This document shows, in pieces, positions 44,097 through 52,521 of a DNA stretch of 64,000 bases (positions are counted from its first letter, which is position 1; each line of letters opens with the position of its first letter). The stretch covers positions 1-64,000 of the forward strand of contig NZ_JACHHK010000009.1 in NCBI RefSeq assembly GCF_014202755.1, given 5' to 3'. The DNA comes from Catenisphaera adipataccumulans. Its GTDB lineage: Bacteria; Bacillota_I; Bacilli_A; Erysipelotrichales; Erysipelotrichaceae. The translations under genes were made by a program, and so were the position numbers. The notes beneath the pieces are model-generated. The model was not told the origin of the DNA. It worked only from the letters and a program-made list of their open reading frames with translations, and did not search any database.

Positions 44097-44126
44097 TTGA
44101 CATTTGTGTTCCTTTATGTTTACAAT
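44097..44126 (+). promoter_or_regulatory. rpmH promoter
   Basis: Consensus TTGACA (44097-44102) and TACAAT (44121-44126), spacer 18 bases, upstream of rpmH-rnpA-yidC-jag. Confidence 0.8.
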
Positions 44127-44168
44127 AGATAAGCAATCTTATTTGAAAACAGACTGAGGGGTGTGAAA

Positions 44169-44303
44169 ATGAAACGAACATATCAGCCAAGTAAGAGAAA
44201 ACACCAGAAAACTCACGGTTTCCGTGCTCGTATGTCGACTGTCGGAGGTCGCAACGTTCTTTCCAGAAGAAGAGCGAAAGGTAGAAAGGTATTATCCGCA
44301 TAG
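44169..44303 (+). CDS. rpmH: 50S ribosomal protein L34
   Basis: 44 residues, starting [22 protein letters not shown] and ending [11 protein letters not shown]: the highly basic L34. It is too short for many gene finders. GAGGGGTG precedes the start. A small terminator-like hairpin separates it from rnpA, so L34 can be made in excess over the RNase P protein. Confidence 0.98.
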   Translation: MKRTYQPSKRKHQKTHGFRARMSTVGGRNVLSRRRAKGRKVLSA

Positions 44304-44329
44304 AAATCACCTTTATGGTGATTTTTTTG
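44304..44329 (+). terminator. Terminator/attenuator between rpmH and rnpA
   Basis: AATCACC / GGTGATT with a short TTTAT loop and seven T. Partial read-through would give rnpA-yidC-jag expression. Confidence 0.8.
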
Positions 44330-44348
44330 TCGAGGTGAAAGAAAGCAC

Positions 44349-44693
44349 ATGAAAAAAGCATATCGAGTATGTAAAAATTATGAATTTTCTTCCATCATTC
44401 GACACCATCAATTTGTGAAATCTTCTTCGTTTGTGTGTTATTTTTTAACCCGGAAAGAGGAACATGCACGTGTCGGGATCAGTGTAGGAAAAAAGATCGG
44501 AAAAGCGGTCTGCCGCAATCAAGTCAAGCGGCAGGTACGTTCGATGATCGATGAGGTATTTGATTTTGAAGAACCTTTTGATTTGATCATCATCGTCCGG
44601 CCTGTATATTTGAAAAAATCCTATGCAGAGAACCGCAGCGAATTGAAGAAGACGATCGCACGGATCCATCAAAAGACAAGAGGTAATGTATGA
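44349..44693 (+). CDS. rnpA: Ribonuclease P protein component
   Basis: 114 residues, basic. Signature KIGKAVCRNQVKRQVRSMIDE (RNR-type motif, R-N-x-x-K-R) and N-terminal KKAYRVCKNYEFSSIIRH. It assists the RNase P RNA in maturing tRNA 5' ends. GAGGTG upstream; ATGA overlap with yidC. Confidence 0.97.
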   Translation: MKKAYRVCKNYEFSSIIRHHQFVKSSSFVCYFLTRKEEHARVGISVGKKIGKAVCRNQVKRQVRSMIDEVFDFEEPFDLIIIVRPVYLKKSYAENRSELKKTIARIHQKTRGNV

Positions 44694-45694
44694 GACATTT
44701 TTTTCAGAAAAACGCAAAAATCTTATTCGTTTGTTTCTTGATTCTTTTCACGTGTACGGCATGTTCCAGTCCGAGAGCAAAAGACGGCAGAACGAAGGTC
44801 GATCAGATCATTGCCAGTGAAACGGTTCAAATCAAGAAGAGTGAAGTCAATACAACCGAAATCAGCAATCAGAAACTGAAAAAGAAGTATGCGAAGCTGG
44901 ATGACAATGATATGATCACGATTCAGCCAACTTCATTCAGTGAGGCATTTGACAATGGTTGGTTCGAAGGACTGATCGTCTGGCCGCTGGCCCAGCTGAT
45001 CAATAAAGTTTCTGCCAGTACCGATGCCGGTATCGGAATTCTTGTGGTCACGGTCCTGATCCAGCTGTTGGTTTTCGCCCTGACCGGTAAATCACAAATG
45101 GCCAGTCAGCGTATGCAGGAAATTCAGCCGGAGCTCCAGGCCATTCAAAATAAATACCGCGGCCGGACCGATGAAGCTTCACAGATGAAGATGTATCGTG
45201 AGACACAGGCGCTGTACCAAAAATATGATATCCATCCATTTGGTACGATATTGATCACTTTTATCCAGCTGCCGATCATGATGGGAATGTACTATGCGAC
45301 CATTCGATCTTATAACGTGTTGGTCGGTTCTTTCATGGGCGTCAACTTATCGACGACACCGATGGAAGGAATTCAATCATTAAATGTCGCTATCATCGCT
45401 ATTTATGTTTTGATGGTCGTTGCACAGTTGGTTTCATTCCGGCTGCCGACTTGGCTGAAAAAACGCCAGGAAGAGAAGGATCATGTCAAGAAGCATGAAT
45501 ATCGTCAGGAAAACAAAGAAAACAACATGCAGTCGAGCATGAATATGTACATGTATACGATGACGATCATGTTTGCGTTTATCTACCTGAACTGGCCGAC
45601 CGCCATGTCCTTTTATTGGTGCGTAACGTCGTTGTTCCGTATCATTCAGAATATTATTTTGCATCATGCGATGAATAAAGTGAAGACCGCGTAG
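44690..45694 (+). CDS. yidC: Membrane protein insertase YidC (Oxa1 family, lipoprotein)
   Basis: 334 residues. A lipoprotein signal peptide ends at a lipobox (FTCTAC, Cys about residue 25). The insertase core has about five membrane segments (WPLAQLINKVSA, VVTVLIQLLVFALTG, ITFIQLPIMMGMYYA, VAIIAIYVLMVVAQLVSF, YTMTIMFAFIYLNWPTAMSFYW). The conserved positively charged groove residue is within the first core segment region. The tail between the last segments is long and charged (KKRQEEKDHVKKHEYRQENKENN). Follows rnpA by ATGA overlap. Confidence 0.97.
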   Translation: MRHFFQKNAKILFVCFLILFTCTACSSPRAKDGRTKVDQIIASETVQIKKSEVNTTEISNQKLKKKYAKLDDNDMITIQPTSFSEAFDNGWFEGLIVWPLAQLINKVSASTDAGIGILVVTVLIQLLVFALTGKSQMASQRMQEIQPELQAIQNKYRGRTDEASQMKMYRETQALYQKYDIHPFGTILITFIQLPIMMGMYYATIRSYNVLVGSFMGVNLSTTPMEGIQSLNVAIIAIYVLMVVAQLVSFRLPTWLKKRQEEKDHVKKHEYRQENKENNMQSSMNMYMYTMTIMFAFIYLNWPTAMSFYWCVTSLFRIIQNIILHHAMNKVKTA

Positions 45695-45705
45695 CAGGAG
45701 GCAAT

Positions 45706-46335
45706 ATGGAATTTGAAAAATATACCGGGAAAACCTTAGAAGAAGCAGTGCAGGCTGCTGCGGAAGCCAAAGGTGTACAGCCGGACGAAATTCATTATGA
45801 AATCACCGAAGAAAAAGCCGGCTTTTTAGGCATCGGCAAAACGGTGGAAATTTCTGCTTACTGTGAAAAAGATGTCCAGAAATTTATTGTTGATTATATT
45901 CAGCAGTACTTTGACAATGCTGAATTGGATGGGACCGTCAGCTTGAAAGATGATAATGGGTTCTACCGTGTCAGCGTCAATGTTTCAAACAATGCGGTAT
46001 TAATTGGAAAAGGCGGACGTACGCTGCAGTTCTTCAACCGTTTGGTCAAGGCAGCAGCCAGTGCGCAGTTCAAGAAGCGTGTTGGTGTGCTGATCGATGT
46101 CAATGGCTATAAAAAAGACCGCTATAAAAAACTGTGCCGGTTAGCTGTTCTGCAGGCACGGGATGTCCAGCGTACGAAGATCGACGCATCGTTGGATCCG
46201 ATGCCGGCCGATGAGCGCAAAGCCATCCATAATGCTTTGGCCGATATGAATCATATTACGACCAAATCGGAAGGCGAAGGCGACCGCCGTCACATTAATA
46301 TTTTATATACACCTTCTAAAGAGGTTGACAAATAA
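45706..46335 (+). CDS. jag: Jag/KhpB RNA-binding protein
   Basis: 209 residues. A Jag-N domain (YTGKTLEEAVQAAAEAKGVQPDEIHYEITEEKAGFLGIGK) is followed by a KH domain (VSNNAVLIGKGGRTLQFFNRLVK, GxxG loop) and an R3H domain (DPMPADERKAIHNALAD...RRHINI). It pairs with KhpA elsewhere and affects mRNA and cell-wall gene control. AGGAGG precedes the start; 11 bases after yidC, as in most Firmicutes. Confidence 0.96.
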   Translation: MEFEKYTGKTLEEAVQAAAEAKGVQPDEIHYEITEEKAGFLGIGKTVEISAYCEKDVQKFIVDYIQQYFDNAELDGTVSLKDDNGFYRVSVNVSNNAVLIGKGGRTLQFFNRLVKAAASAQFKKRVGVLIDVNGYKKDRYKKLCRLAVLQARDVQRTKIDASLDPMPADERKAIHNALADMNHITTKSEGEGDRRHINILYTPSKEVDK

Positions 46336-46358
46336 CGGGGAAACTCGTTATTTTTTTC
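46331..46358 (+). terminator. Terminator between jag and pth
   Basis: AATAACG / CGTTATT stem with a GGGAAACT loop and a T-run, overlapping the jag stop codon. Confidence 0.75.
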
Positions 46359-46370
46359 GAGGTGAAACCA

Positions 46371-46931
46371 ATGAAAGTAATCGTAGGCTTGGGAAATCCG
46401 GGCTTGAAATACCGGGATACAAGGCATAATACCGGATTTATGGTGATGGACCGGCTGGCTGAATTGTGTCATGTGTCTTTTGAACAGGAAAAATTTGAAG
46501 CCTATTTTGTGAAAACAAAAATAGAGGGTGAAGATGTCATCTTGATGAAACCGACTACTTATATGAACAACAGCGGATTTGCGGTCCGTCAAGTCTTGGA
46601 CTTCTATAAACTGTCACCTGATCATTTATTGGTGATCTATGATGATATTGATTTAAGTGTCGGACGCATCCGGCTGCGCCAAAAAGGCAGTGCAGGCGGC
46701 CACAACGGCATCAAAAGCATTATTTCTTGTATTTTTACGGAACAATTCGATCGGATCCGTGTCGGCATCGGCCGAGATCCGCGGGTCCGCATCGTAGATT
46801 GGGTATTATCCCGTTTTCGTCCGGAAGAAAAAGAACCATTTGCGCAGGCAGTGGATCTAGCGGCTCAGGCAGCTTACTATTCTATTACCCATTCCTTTGT
46901 GCAGACGATGAATGAATACAACGGCAGGTGA
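46371..46931 (+). CDS. pth: Peptidyl-tRNA hydrolase
   Basis: 186 residues. Recycles peptidyl-tRNAs dropped from ribosomes. GLGNPGLKYRDTRHNTGFMVMD includes the catalytic His (~20); MKPTTYMNNSG, YDDIDL and RLRQKGSAGGHNGIKSI follow. ATG 46371 is preferred over in-frame GTG 46362 because GAGGTG overlaps the latter and lies six bases before the ATG. pth-mfd is a conserved pair. Confidence 0.97.
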   Translation: MKVIVGLGNPGLKYRDTRHNTGFMVMDRLAELCHVSFEQEKFEAYFVKTKIEGEDVILMKPTTYMNNSGFAVRQVLDFYKLSPDHLLVIYDDIDLSVGRIRLRQKGSAGGHNGIKSIISCIFTEQFDRIRVGIGRDPRVRIVDWVLSRFRPEEKEPFAQAVDLAAQAAYYSITHSFVQTMNEYNGR

Positions 46932-46935
46932 TACT

Positions 46936-49900
46936 TTGAATCCAGTGATTTATGAATCGTTGAAAGACAATGAGGCCGTCTGCGAAATCGAAACACAGGG
47001 TTCCCGTCTGGGCAACTTATATCCCATGGAAGAAGCACTGCTGCTGGCAGCGGCTTTCCAAGATCATCCGCAGACCTATATTGTCGTGAAAAAAAATCGT
47101 TATGAAGCGCAGCAATTATTCCAGCGGCTGGAGCCGCTGACGGAAGATGTGCTGCTTTTTGTCGTGGAAGAAAGCCTGCGCGTGCAGTCCATCGCGGCCA
47201 GTCCGGAAGACCGGATCGCAGCAGTCGATGCATTATCACAATGCATCCGGGATCCAAGACCGCGTATTCTGATCTGCAATACGGCTGCTTTTGTGCGCTT
47301 TCTGCCGGATCGTGATTTATTTGCTTCTTTATGTTTTGATTTCCATGTGGATATGGACTGTGACATGGAGCAGCTGAAGATGCAGCTGAATCAAGCCGGC
47401 TATGTGCGGATCAATTATGTGGATCGTCCAGGAACTTTCGCGGCCCGCGGCGGCATTGTCGATATCTATGCGGCAGATTATGAACATCCGATCCGGATCG
47501 AATTTTTTGATACCGTGATCGAATCCATCCGCTTTTTTGATGAAAATACCCAGCGTACGATCAAAGAAACAGAAAATGTGCAGATCGGACCTGCCGGAGA
47601 TATTTTATTTACGGCTGAGCAGAAAAAAATCATCAAGGAAAAAGTACACGAACGTCTGCAGAAAGAAATTGTCAATATGGATCAATGGGACGCCGATGTG
47701 CTCAGCGATCATGTGGAAGCCGATCTATACGATATAGAAAACGATGCCGGGGATCCGCGTCTGTATGTTTATTATTCGTATGTAACAACGGCACAGCTGA
47801 CCGATTATATTCACGGAACCGTGATTTATAGTTCTGAGGAATCGGTACAGAATGCTTATAAACATGTCAATGAAGAAAATGTTACCTTTCTTCAGGAATC
47901 AGTGCAGGATCATGTCCTGCTGCCAAAATATACCATGTTTCATTCCTTGCCGGCCGCCGATCTGAATTTCCATGAATTTCTGGACTATGAACATCCACTG
48001 TTATCGGATATTTATCCGATCGAAAAGGCCAATCAATCCATGGAACAGATCTTAGAACAGGAAACCAGTGAACAAGTTTATTTTGCGGTGGAAACGGAGA
48101 ACCAGAAAAAAATTGAGCCATATCTGAACGAAGTTCCGTTTGTCTATAGGTTCATCGATGCACAGTTCTATGAAGGATTTCGTTACCGGAATTATGCAGT
48201 TTATACCGAGAAAGAATTATGGACCAGGAAGACGACATTCAAACGGTATAAAAAATCGTTCCGGGAAGGCAAAATGCTTGAGGCGGTCACGGATCTGCAG
48301 AAAGGGGACTATGTCGTACATGAACAATATGGAATTGGTCAGTACCTAGGCATCGTTACCCGCCGTATCAATAATCAGCCCATCGATTATCTGCATATTT
48401 TATATCGAAACGGCGATGATTTATATGTTCCGCTGTCCCAGTTTCAGTTGGTCCGTAAATATATTTCAAAAGAAGGAACTGGTGTACATTTAAGTAAATT
48501 GGGATCGGATCAGTGGAAAAAAAGCAAAGAAAAGGTCAATCAAAAAGTCGAAGAAATTGCTGCCCGTCTGGTCGATTTGTATGCGCTGCGCAGCGAAAAT
48601 ATTGGTTATGCGTATGGACCGGATGACGCCTTGCAGAAGGAATTCGAAGATGCTTTTGAATATGAACTGACACCGGATCAAGAACAGGCAACGGCAGAAA
48701 TCAAGGCAGAAATGGAAAAGCCAAAACCGATGGATCATTTATTATGCGGCGATGTTGGCTTCGGCAAGACCGAGGTTGCCATGCGCTGTGCTTTTAAAGT
48801 CATCGAAAACGGCAAACAGGTAGCATTCCTATGCCCGACGACGATCTTATCGATGCAGCATTATCAGACCGTCAGCGAGCGTTTTAAAGAAACAGGCTGT
48901 AATATTGCGTTGGTCAATCGGTTTGTCAAGCCGGCAGAAGTCAAACAGATCCAAAAAGATCTGAAAGAGGGAAAGATCGATATGATCATCGGTACGCATA
49001 AATTATTAAACAAAGATTTCCAATACAAAGATCTTGGTTTTCTGATCGTTGACGAAGAACAGCGCTTCGGGGTCGAGCACAAAGAACGTATCAAGGAACT
49101 GAACCAAAGTATCGATGTTTTATCACTGAGTGCTACGCCGATCCCGCGGACGCTGCAGATGTCGCTGATCGGTGTACGAACGATTTCGCAGCTGAATACA
49201 CCGCCGGCACAGCGTCATCCTATTCAAACTTATATCATCGAAAAACGCGGCAACGTGATCCGGGATATCATCGAACGGGAACTGGCACGAGGCGGTCAGG
49301 TCTTCTATCTATATAACCATATTTCCAATATTCATGCGGTCGCTAAAAATCTGCAGGAAGCCTTTCCGGATGTGAAAGTAGCCGTGGCACACGGGCAGAT
49401 GGAACGGGATGACATTGAACAAACGATGCTGGAATTTCAGGAACAAAAGTATCAAATTCTGGTCTGCACGACTATCATCGAAACCGGGCTGGATATGGCC
49501 AACGCAAATACGATCATCATCGAAGATGCGGATCGTTTTGGATTAAGCCAGCTTTATCAGATCCGCGGCCGGGTCGGCCGCCGGGAACGAATCGGTTATT
49601 GTTACTTAATGATTCAGCCGCATAAAGAATTGACAGAACAGGCAAATAAGCGTATAAAATCTATCAAAGAATTTACACAGCTTGGTTCCGGTTATAAAAT
49701 TGCGATGCGCGATTTGACCATCCGCGGTGCCGGGGATTTACTTGGTCCGCAGCAGGCTGGTTTTATCGATCAGGTCGGGCTGGATCTATATCTGGAAATG
49801 TTAGGGAATGCGATCGCACGACGACGCGGTGAAACAGTTGAAGAGAAGAAACCAGAAAAAACAGCACAGGTGACCATGAACGGTTATATCCCAAAGACAT

Positions 49901-50316
49901 TTACCGACAGTGACGGAGACAAATTGACTTTGTATCAGGATATCCGCAAACTGGAAGATGAAAAACAGCTGCAGCAGTATGAAAAACGTATCAACGATTT
50001 ATACGGCCGGATCCCGCCGCAAGTACAGAAATTATTTGAACGCCGGCGCATTGATTTGTTTGCGAACCGACCGGATATTGAAGCGGTCAAAGAAACCAAT
50101 CATACGATCACGATCATCATGGATCCCGTATGGAGCGCGAAATGCAACGGAGTTGCTTTGTTTGAAGCCATGAACAAGATCAGCCGTAAAATTCAGCTGA
50201 CTTTAAAAGACGGCCGGATCCGCTTGTATTGGACCAATCAAAAAGGCAGCTACGATCTATTGATGAAAGTGATTCAGGAAATGAACACCAATAAGGAGAT
50301 ATATGAGACTCGATAA
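46936..50316 (+). CDS. mfd: Transcription-repair coupling factor Mfd
   Basis: About 1126 residues. UvrB-like N-terminal module, RNA polymerase-interaction domain near 470-540 (KGDYVVHEQYGIGQYLGI), RecG-like translocase with Walker A LLCGDVGFGKTEVAMR, DEEQRFGVEHKERIK (DEEQ box), LSATPIPRTLQMSL and QIRGRVGRRERIGY, then a C-terminal D7 domain. It removes stalled RNA polymerase and recruits UvrA. A TTG at 46936 with AGGTGA upstream matches the family N-terminus; an ATG at 46912 inside pth is the alternative. Confidence 0.97.
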   Translation: MNPVIYESLKDNEAVCEIETQGSRLGNLYPMEEALLLAAAFQDHPQTYIVVKKNRYEAQQLFQRLEPLTEDVLLFVVEESLRVQSIAASPEDRIAAVDALSQCIRDPRPRILICNTAAFVRFLPDRDLFASLCFDFHVDMDCDMEQLKMQLNQAGYVRINYVDRPGTFAARGGIVDIYAADYEHPIRIEFFDTVIESIRFFDENTQRTIKETENVQIGPAGDILFTAEQKKIIKEKVHERLQKEIVNMDQWDADVLSDHVEADLYDIENDAGDPRLYVYYSYVTTAQLTDYIHGTVIYSSEESVQNAYKHVNEENVTFLQESVQDHVLLPKYTMFHSLPAADLNFHEFLDYEHPLLSDIYPIEKANQSMEQILEQETSEQVYFAVETENQKKIEPYLNEVPFVYRFIDAQFYEGFRYRNYAVYTEKELWTRKTTFKRYKKSFREGKMLEAVTDLQKGDYVVHEQYGIGQYLGIVTRRINNQPIDYLHILYRNGDDLYVPLSQFQLVRKYISKEGTGVHLSKLGSDQWKKSKEKVNQKVEEIAARLVDLYALRSENIGYAYGPDDALQKEFEDAFEYELTPDQEQATAEIKAEMEKPKPMDHLLCGDVGFGKTEVAMRCAFKVIENGKQVAFLCPTTILSMQHYQTVSERFKETGCNIALVNRFVKPAEVKQIQKDLKEGKIDMIIGTHKLLNKDFQYKDLGFLIVDEEQRFGVEHKERIKELNQSIDVLSLSATPIPRTLQMSLIGVRTISQLNTPPAQRHPIQTYIIEKRGNVIRDIIERELARGGQVFYLYNHISNIHAVAKNLQEAFPDVKVAVAHGQMERDDIEQTMLEFQEQKYQILVCTTIIETGLDMANANTIIIEDADRFGLSQLYQIRGRVGRRERIGYCYLMIQPHKELTEQANKRIKSIKEFTQLGSGYKIAMRDLTIRGAGDLLGPQQAGFIDQVGLDLYLEMLGNAIARRRGETVEEKKPEKTAQVTMNGYIPKTFTDSDGDKLTLYQDIRKLEDEKQLQQYEKRINDLYGRIPPQVQKLFERRRIDLFANRPDIEAVKETNHTITIIMDPVWSAKCNGVALFEAMNKISRKIQLTLKDGRIRLYWTNQKGSYDLLMKVIQEMNTNKEIYETR

Positions 50317-50563
50317 ATATTTAAAAACAGCACGGATCTTAAAACGCCGCGAAGCCGCAAAGGAACTGGCTCTGCAGGGGCGTATCCAAGTCAACGGCCG
50401 GATCGCCAAGCCGAGCACCGAAGTGGAAATCGGCGATGTGATCCGGGTACAATTCGGATACCGGATCCTGGAAATTCGCGTGCTGGATATCCAAAAACAA
50501 GTATCCAAACAGAATGCACAGTTGTTGTTTGAGATCATTAAGGAGGAACGGACCGATGCTTGA
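50303..50563 (+). CDS. rqcP: S4-domain ribosome quality-control protein RqcP-like
   Basis: 86 residues. S4 RNA-binding motif MRLDKYLKTARILKRREAAKELALQGRIQVNGRIAKPSTEVEIGDVI. It matches Bacillus YabO/RqcP in size and in its position downstream of mfd. RqcP supports alanine tailing by RqcH on obstructed 50S subunits. Heat-shock Hsp15 is the Gram-negative relative. Overlaps the end of mfd by 14 bases. Confidence 0.9.
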   Translation: MRLDKYLKTARILKRREAAKELALQGRIQVNGRIAKPSTEVEIGDVIRVQFGYRILEIRVLDIQKQVSKQNAQLLFEIIKEERTDA

Positions 50564-50963
50564 TGTTGTCTGCGGGGCTTTGATCATAGACGGAAAAGTA
50601 CTGATCGCCAAACGCAGTCACGGGGCATCGATCGGGAAATTTGAGTTTCCCGGCGGTAAAGTGGAACCGGGAGAAACGCGTAAGGAAGCACTGATCCGTG
50701 AGATGAAAGAAGAATGTCAGATCGATATTGAACAAGTGGAATTTCTGCAGGAAAGCGTCGACGAAAACCAAAATGTTCATCTGACTTGCTTTACCTGCAC
50801 CGCGAAAGAAAAACCCACGAAACTTTTGGTCCACAGCGAATACATCTGGACAACACCGGATCATATTTACGATCATGATTTTTTTGAAACCGATCGCTCG
50901 TTAGTGGAGAAATTACAGGAGAGATGGTCATGTTTGAACGAACCAAAGAAACCAAAGTCTTAA
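50556..50963 (+). CDS. NUDIX hydrolase, MutT-like (deoxy)nucleoside triphosphate pyrophosphohydrolase
   Basis: 135 residues. The Nudix box GGKVEPGETRKEALIREMKEEC is nearly canonical (REmkEE) and binds Mg2+; the terminal Gly of the consensus is Gln. N-terminal VVCGALIIDGKVLIAKRSHG and C-terminal YIWTTPDHIYDHDFFETDRSLVEKL fit the MutT/CTP-pyrophosphohydrolase group that cleans oxidised nucleotides. Start at 50556 with AAGGAGG. Overlaps RqcP (8 bases) and the HD gene (34 bases). Confidence 0.9.
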   Translation: MLDVVCGALIIDGKVLIAKRSHGASIGKFEFPGGKVEPGETRKEALIREMKEECQIDIEQVEFLQESVDENQNVHLTCFTCTAKEKPTKLLVHSEYIWTTPDHIYDHDFFETDRSLVEKLQERWSCLNEPKKPKS

Positions 50964-52117
50964 GAGATCCGATCCACGGTTATATCCACATTCGGTATCG
51001 AGTTATCTGGAATTGTCTCAACAGCAGAGAATTTCAGCGTCTGCACCGGATCCATCAGCTGGGCGGTGATTTTCAGGTTTATCATGCAGCGGAACATTCT
51101 CGTTTCGGGCATAGTTTAGGGGTCTATGAGGTCTGCCGGCGGATGGTGACGGAAGTGGATTCCATTGCGGGGGCTTTGTCGGAAAGTGAAAAAATCGCCG
51201 TCATGGCCGCTGCGCTGCTCCACGATCTGGGGCACGGACCTTATTCGCATTTTTTTGAATCGATCCAGGATATTTCTCATGAAGAACGGACGATGCGGAT
51301 CATTGCCGATCCGGCCTCGGAAGTCCATCAGGCTCTGACGGCAGAAGATGAAAAACTGCCGCAGGAAGTGATCCGCATCTTGAAACATGAACACCAGCGT
51401 CCGATCTTAAATCAGATGATTTCTTCTCAGCTGGATGCGGACCGGATGGATTATCTGCTGCGGGATGCATATGAAACAGGAACCAGCTACGGCACTTTTG
51501 ATTTGGAGCGCGTGCTGCGGACACTGCGGATCTGCGATGATATGTTATGTGTGAAACAAAGCGGGATGCATTCGATCGAAGATTACATCATGGCGCGCTA
51601 TCACATGTATTGGCAGGTATATCTGCATCCGGATGCGAAATCTTATGAAATGCTTCTGGCGACATTTTTTAAACGTTATATGGAAATCAACGAGCCGATC
51701 GAGGTATTCGAGCCGCTGCGGCATCCGCTGTCCAATGAGGAATTCTTCCTGATGGATGAATGCCGGATGATGTATGGATTCCAATGTGCACTGAACAGCA
51801 AAGATGCGATCCTGCGTGATTTTGCCGATCGGATATTGAATCGTCGATTGTTTGCGTGGATCGAAAATCCAAATGAAGACCAGATCCGCCAGCTGGAAGA
51901 ACGTTTGAAAGATCGGCCGTACTATTTGATCGAAGAACCGGAACACAAGGGATCTTTCTTGCCGTATTCCGAGGAACGATCCAAAATTTGGATCCTGACC
52001 AATCGAAATGAATTAAAGCCGTTGTCCCAGTGCAGTGAGATCGTACGGGCGTTATTGAAAATGGAAGATGTGCCGGAAAAGCGGATTTTTTATCCGAAAG
52101 ATATTGCAATTCATTAA
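50930..52117 (+). CDS. HD-domain phosphohydrolase (YwfO-like)
   Basis: 395 residues. The HD metal site is seen as HAAEHSRFGHSLGVYEV (His), AAALLHDLGHGPYSH (His-Asp) and QLDADRMDYLLRDAYETG (Asp). The opening LRDPIHGYIHI is typical of the dNTP triphosphohydrolase-like group (SAMHD1/YwfO). Likely hydrolyses a nucleotide; the substrate is unknown. ATG 50930 chosen because GGAG lies at the right distance; ATG 50924 is too close to it. Confidence 0.92.
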   Translation: MFERTKETKVLRDPIHGYIHIRYRVIWNCLNSREFQRLHRIHQLGGDFQVYHAAEHSRFGHSLGVYEVCRRMVTEVDSIAGALSESEKIAVMAAALLHDLGHGPYSHFFESIQDISHEERTMRIIADPASEVHQALTAEDEKLPQEVIRILKHEHQRPILNQMISSQLDADRMDYLLRDAYETGTSYGTFDLERVLRTLRICDDMLCVKQSGMHSIEDYIMARYHMYWQVYLHPDAKSYEMLLATFFKRYMEINEPIEVFEPLRHPLSNEEFFLMDECRMMYGFQCALNSKDAILRDFADRILNRRLFAWIENPNEDQIRQLEERLKDRPYYLIEEPEHKGSFLPYSEERSKIWILTNRNELKPLSQCSEIVRALLKMEDVPEKRIFYPKDIAIH

Positions 52118-52140
52118 ATGTATGATATGATTCCTTCGCT

Positions 52141-52521
52141 ATGTGTTATGAAGTTCGTTTGAAAGATATGGTCGGCCAGGCGGAGATCTTCACAGGTCCG
52201 GCCGTTGTACGTGAAATTCCCAACGGCATTGAAATTCAGTTTGAACAGGACGGGCACAAACATGTTTGGAAGATCTATGAAAAAGGACTTTTGATCCGCA
52301 GCCAGGCGGAAGTGGATGTTCATCTGACTTTCCGGGAAAATGCGGTCACACAGGGCCATATTGATACAGAATACGGCCGGATGGATCTGCAGATCCGGAC
52401 GAAAAAATATCGAAAAAATGAAAACAGTATTGAAATTCAATATGAATTGATACAAAATGAGCAAAGACAATTCTTTCATTTTATCTTATACAAAAAGGAG
52501 AGTACCTATGGAATCCATTGA
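52141..52521 (+). CDS. DUF1934 (YwiB-like) beta-barrel protein
   Basis: 126 residues. A small all-beta protein; alternating hydrophobic/charged strands (IEIQFEQDGHKHVWKIYEKGLLIRSQ, VHLTFREN, GRMDLQIRTKKY, IEIQYEL) fit the DUF1934 calycin-like fold. Homologues lie just upstream of argS in many Firmicutes, as here, with a 14-base overlap. Function unknown. No good ribosome-binding site precedes the ATG. Confidence 0.85.
   Translation: MCYEVRLKDMVGQAEIFTGPAVVREIPNGIEIQFEQDGHKHVWKIYEKGLLIRSQAEVDVHLTFRENAVTQGHIDTEYGRMDLQIRTKKYRKNENSIEIQYELIQNEQRQFFHFILYKKESTYGIH

Noticed and set aside
43819-44361. 180-codon open frame on the minus strand opposite rpmH
   Set aside because: It runs antisense through rpmH and its promoter, has no ribosome-binding site, an unnatural composition and no recognisable domain.
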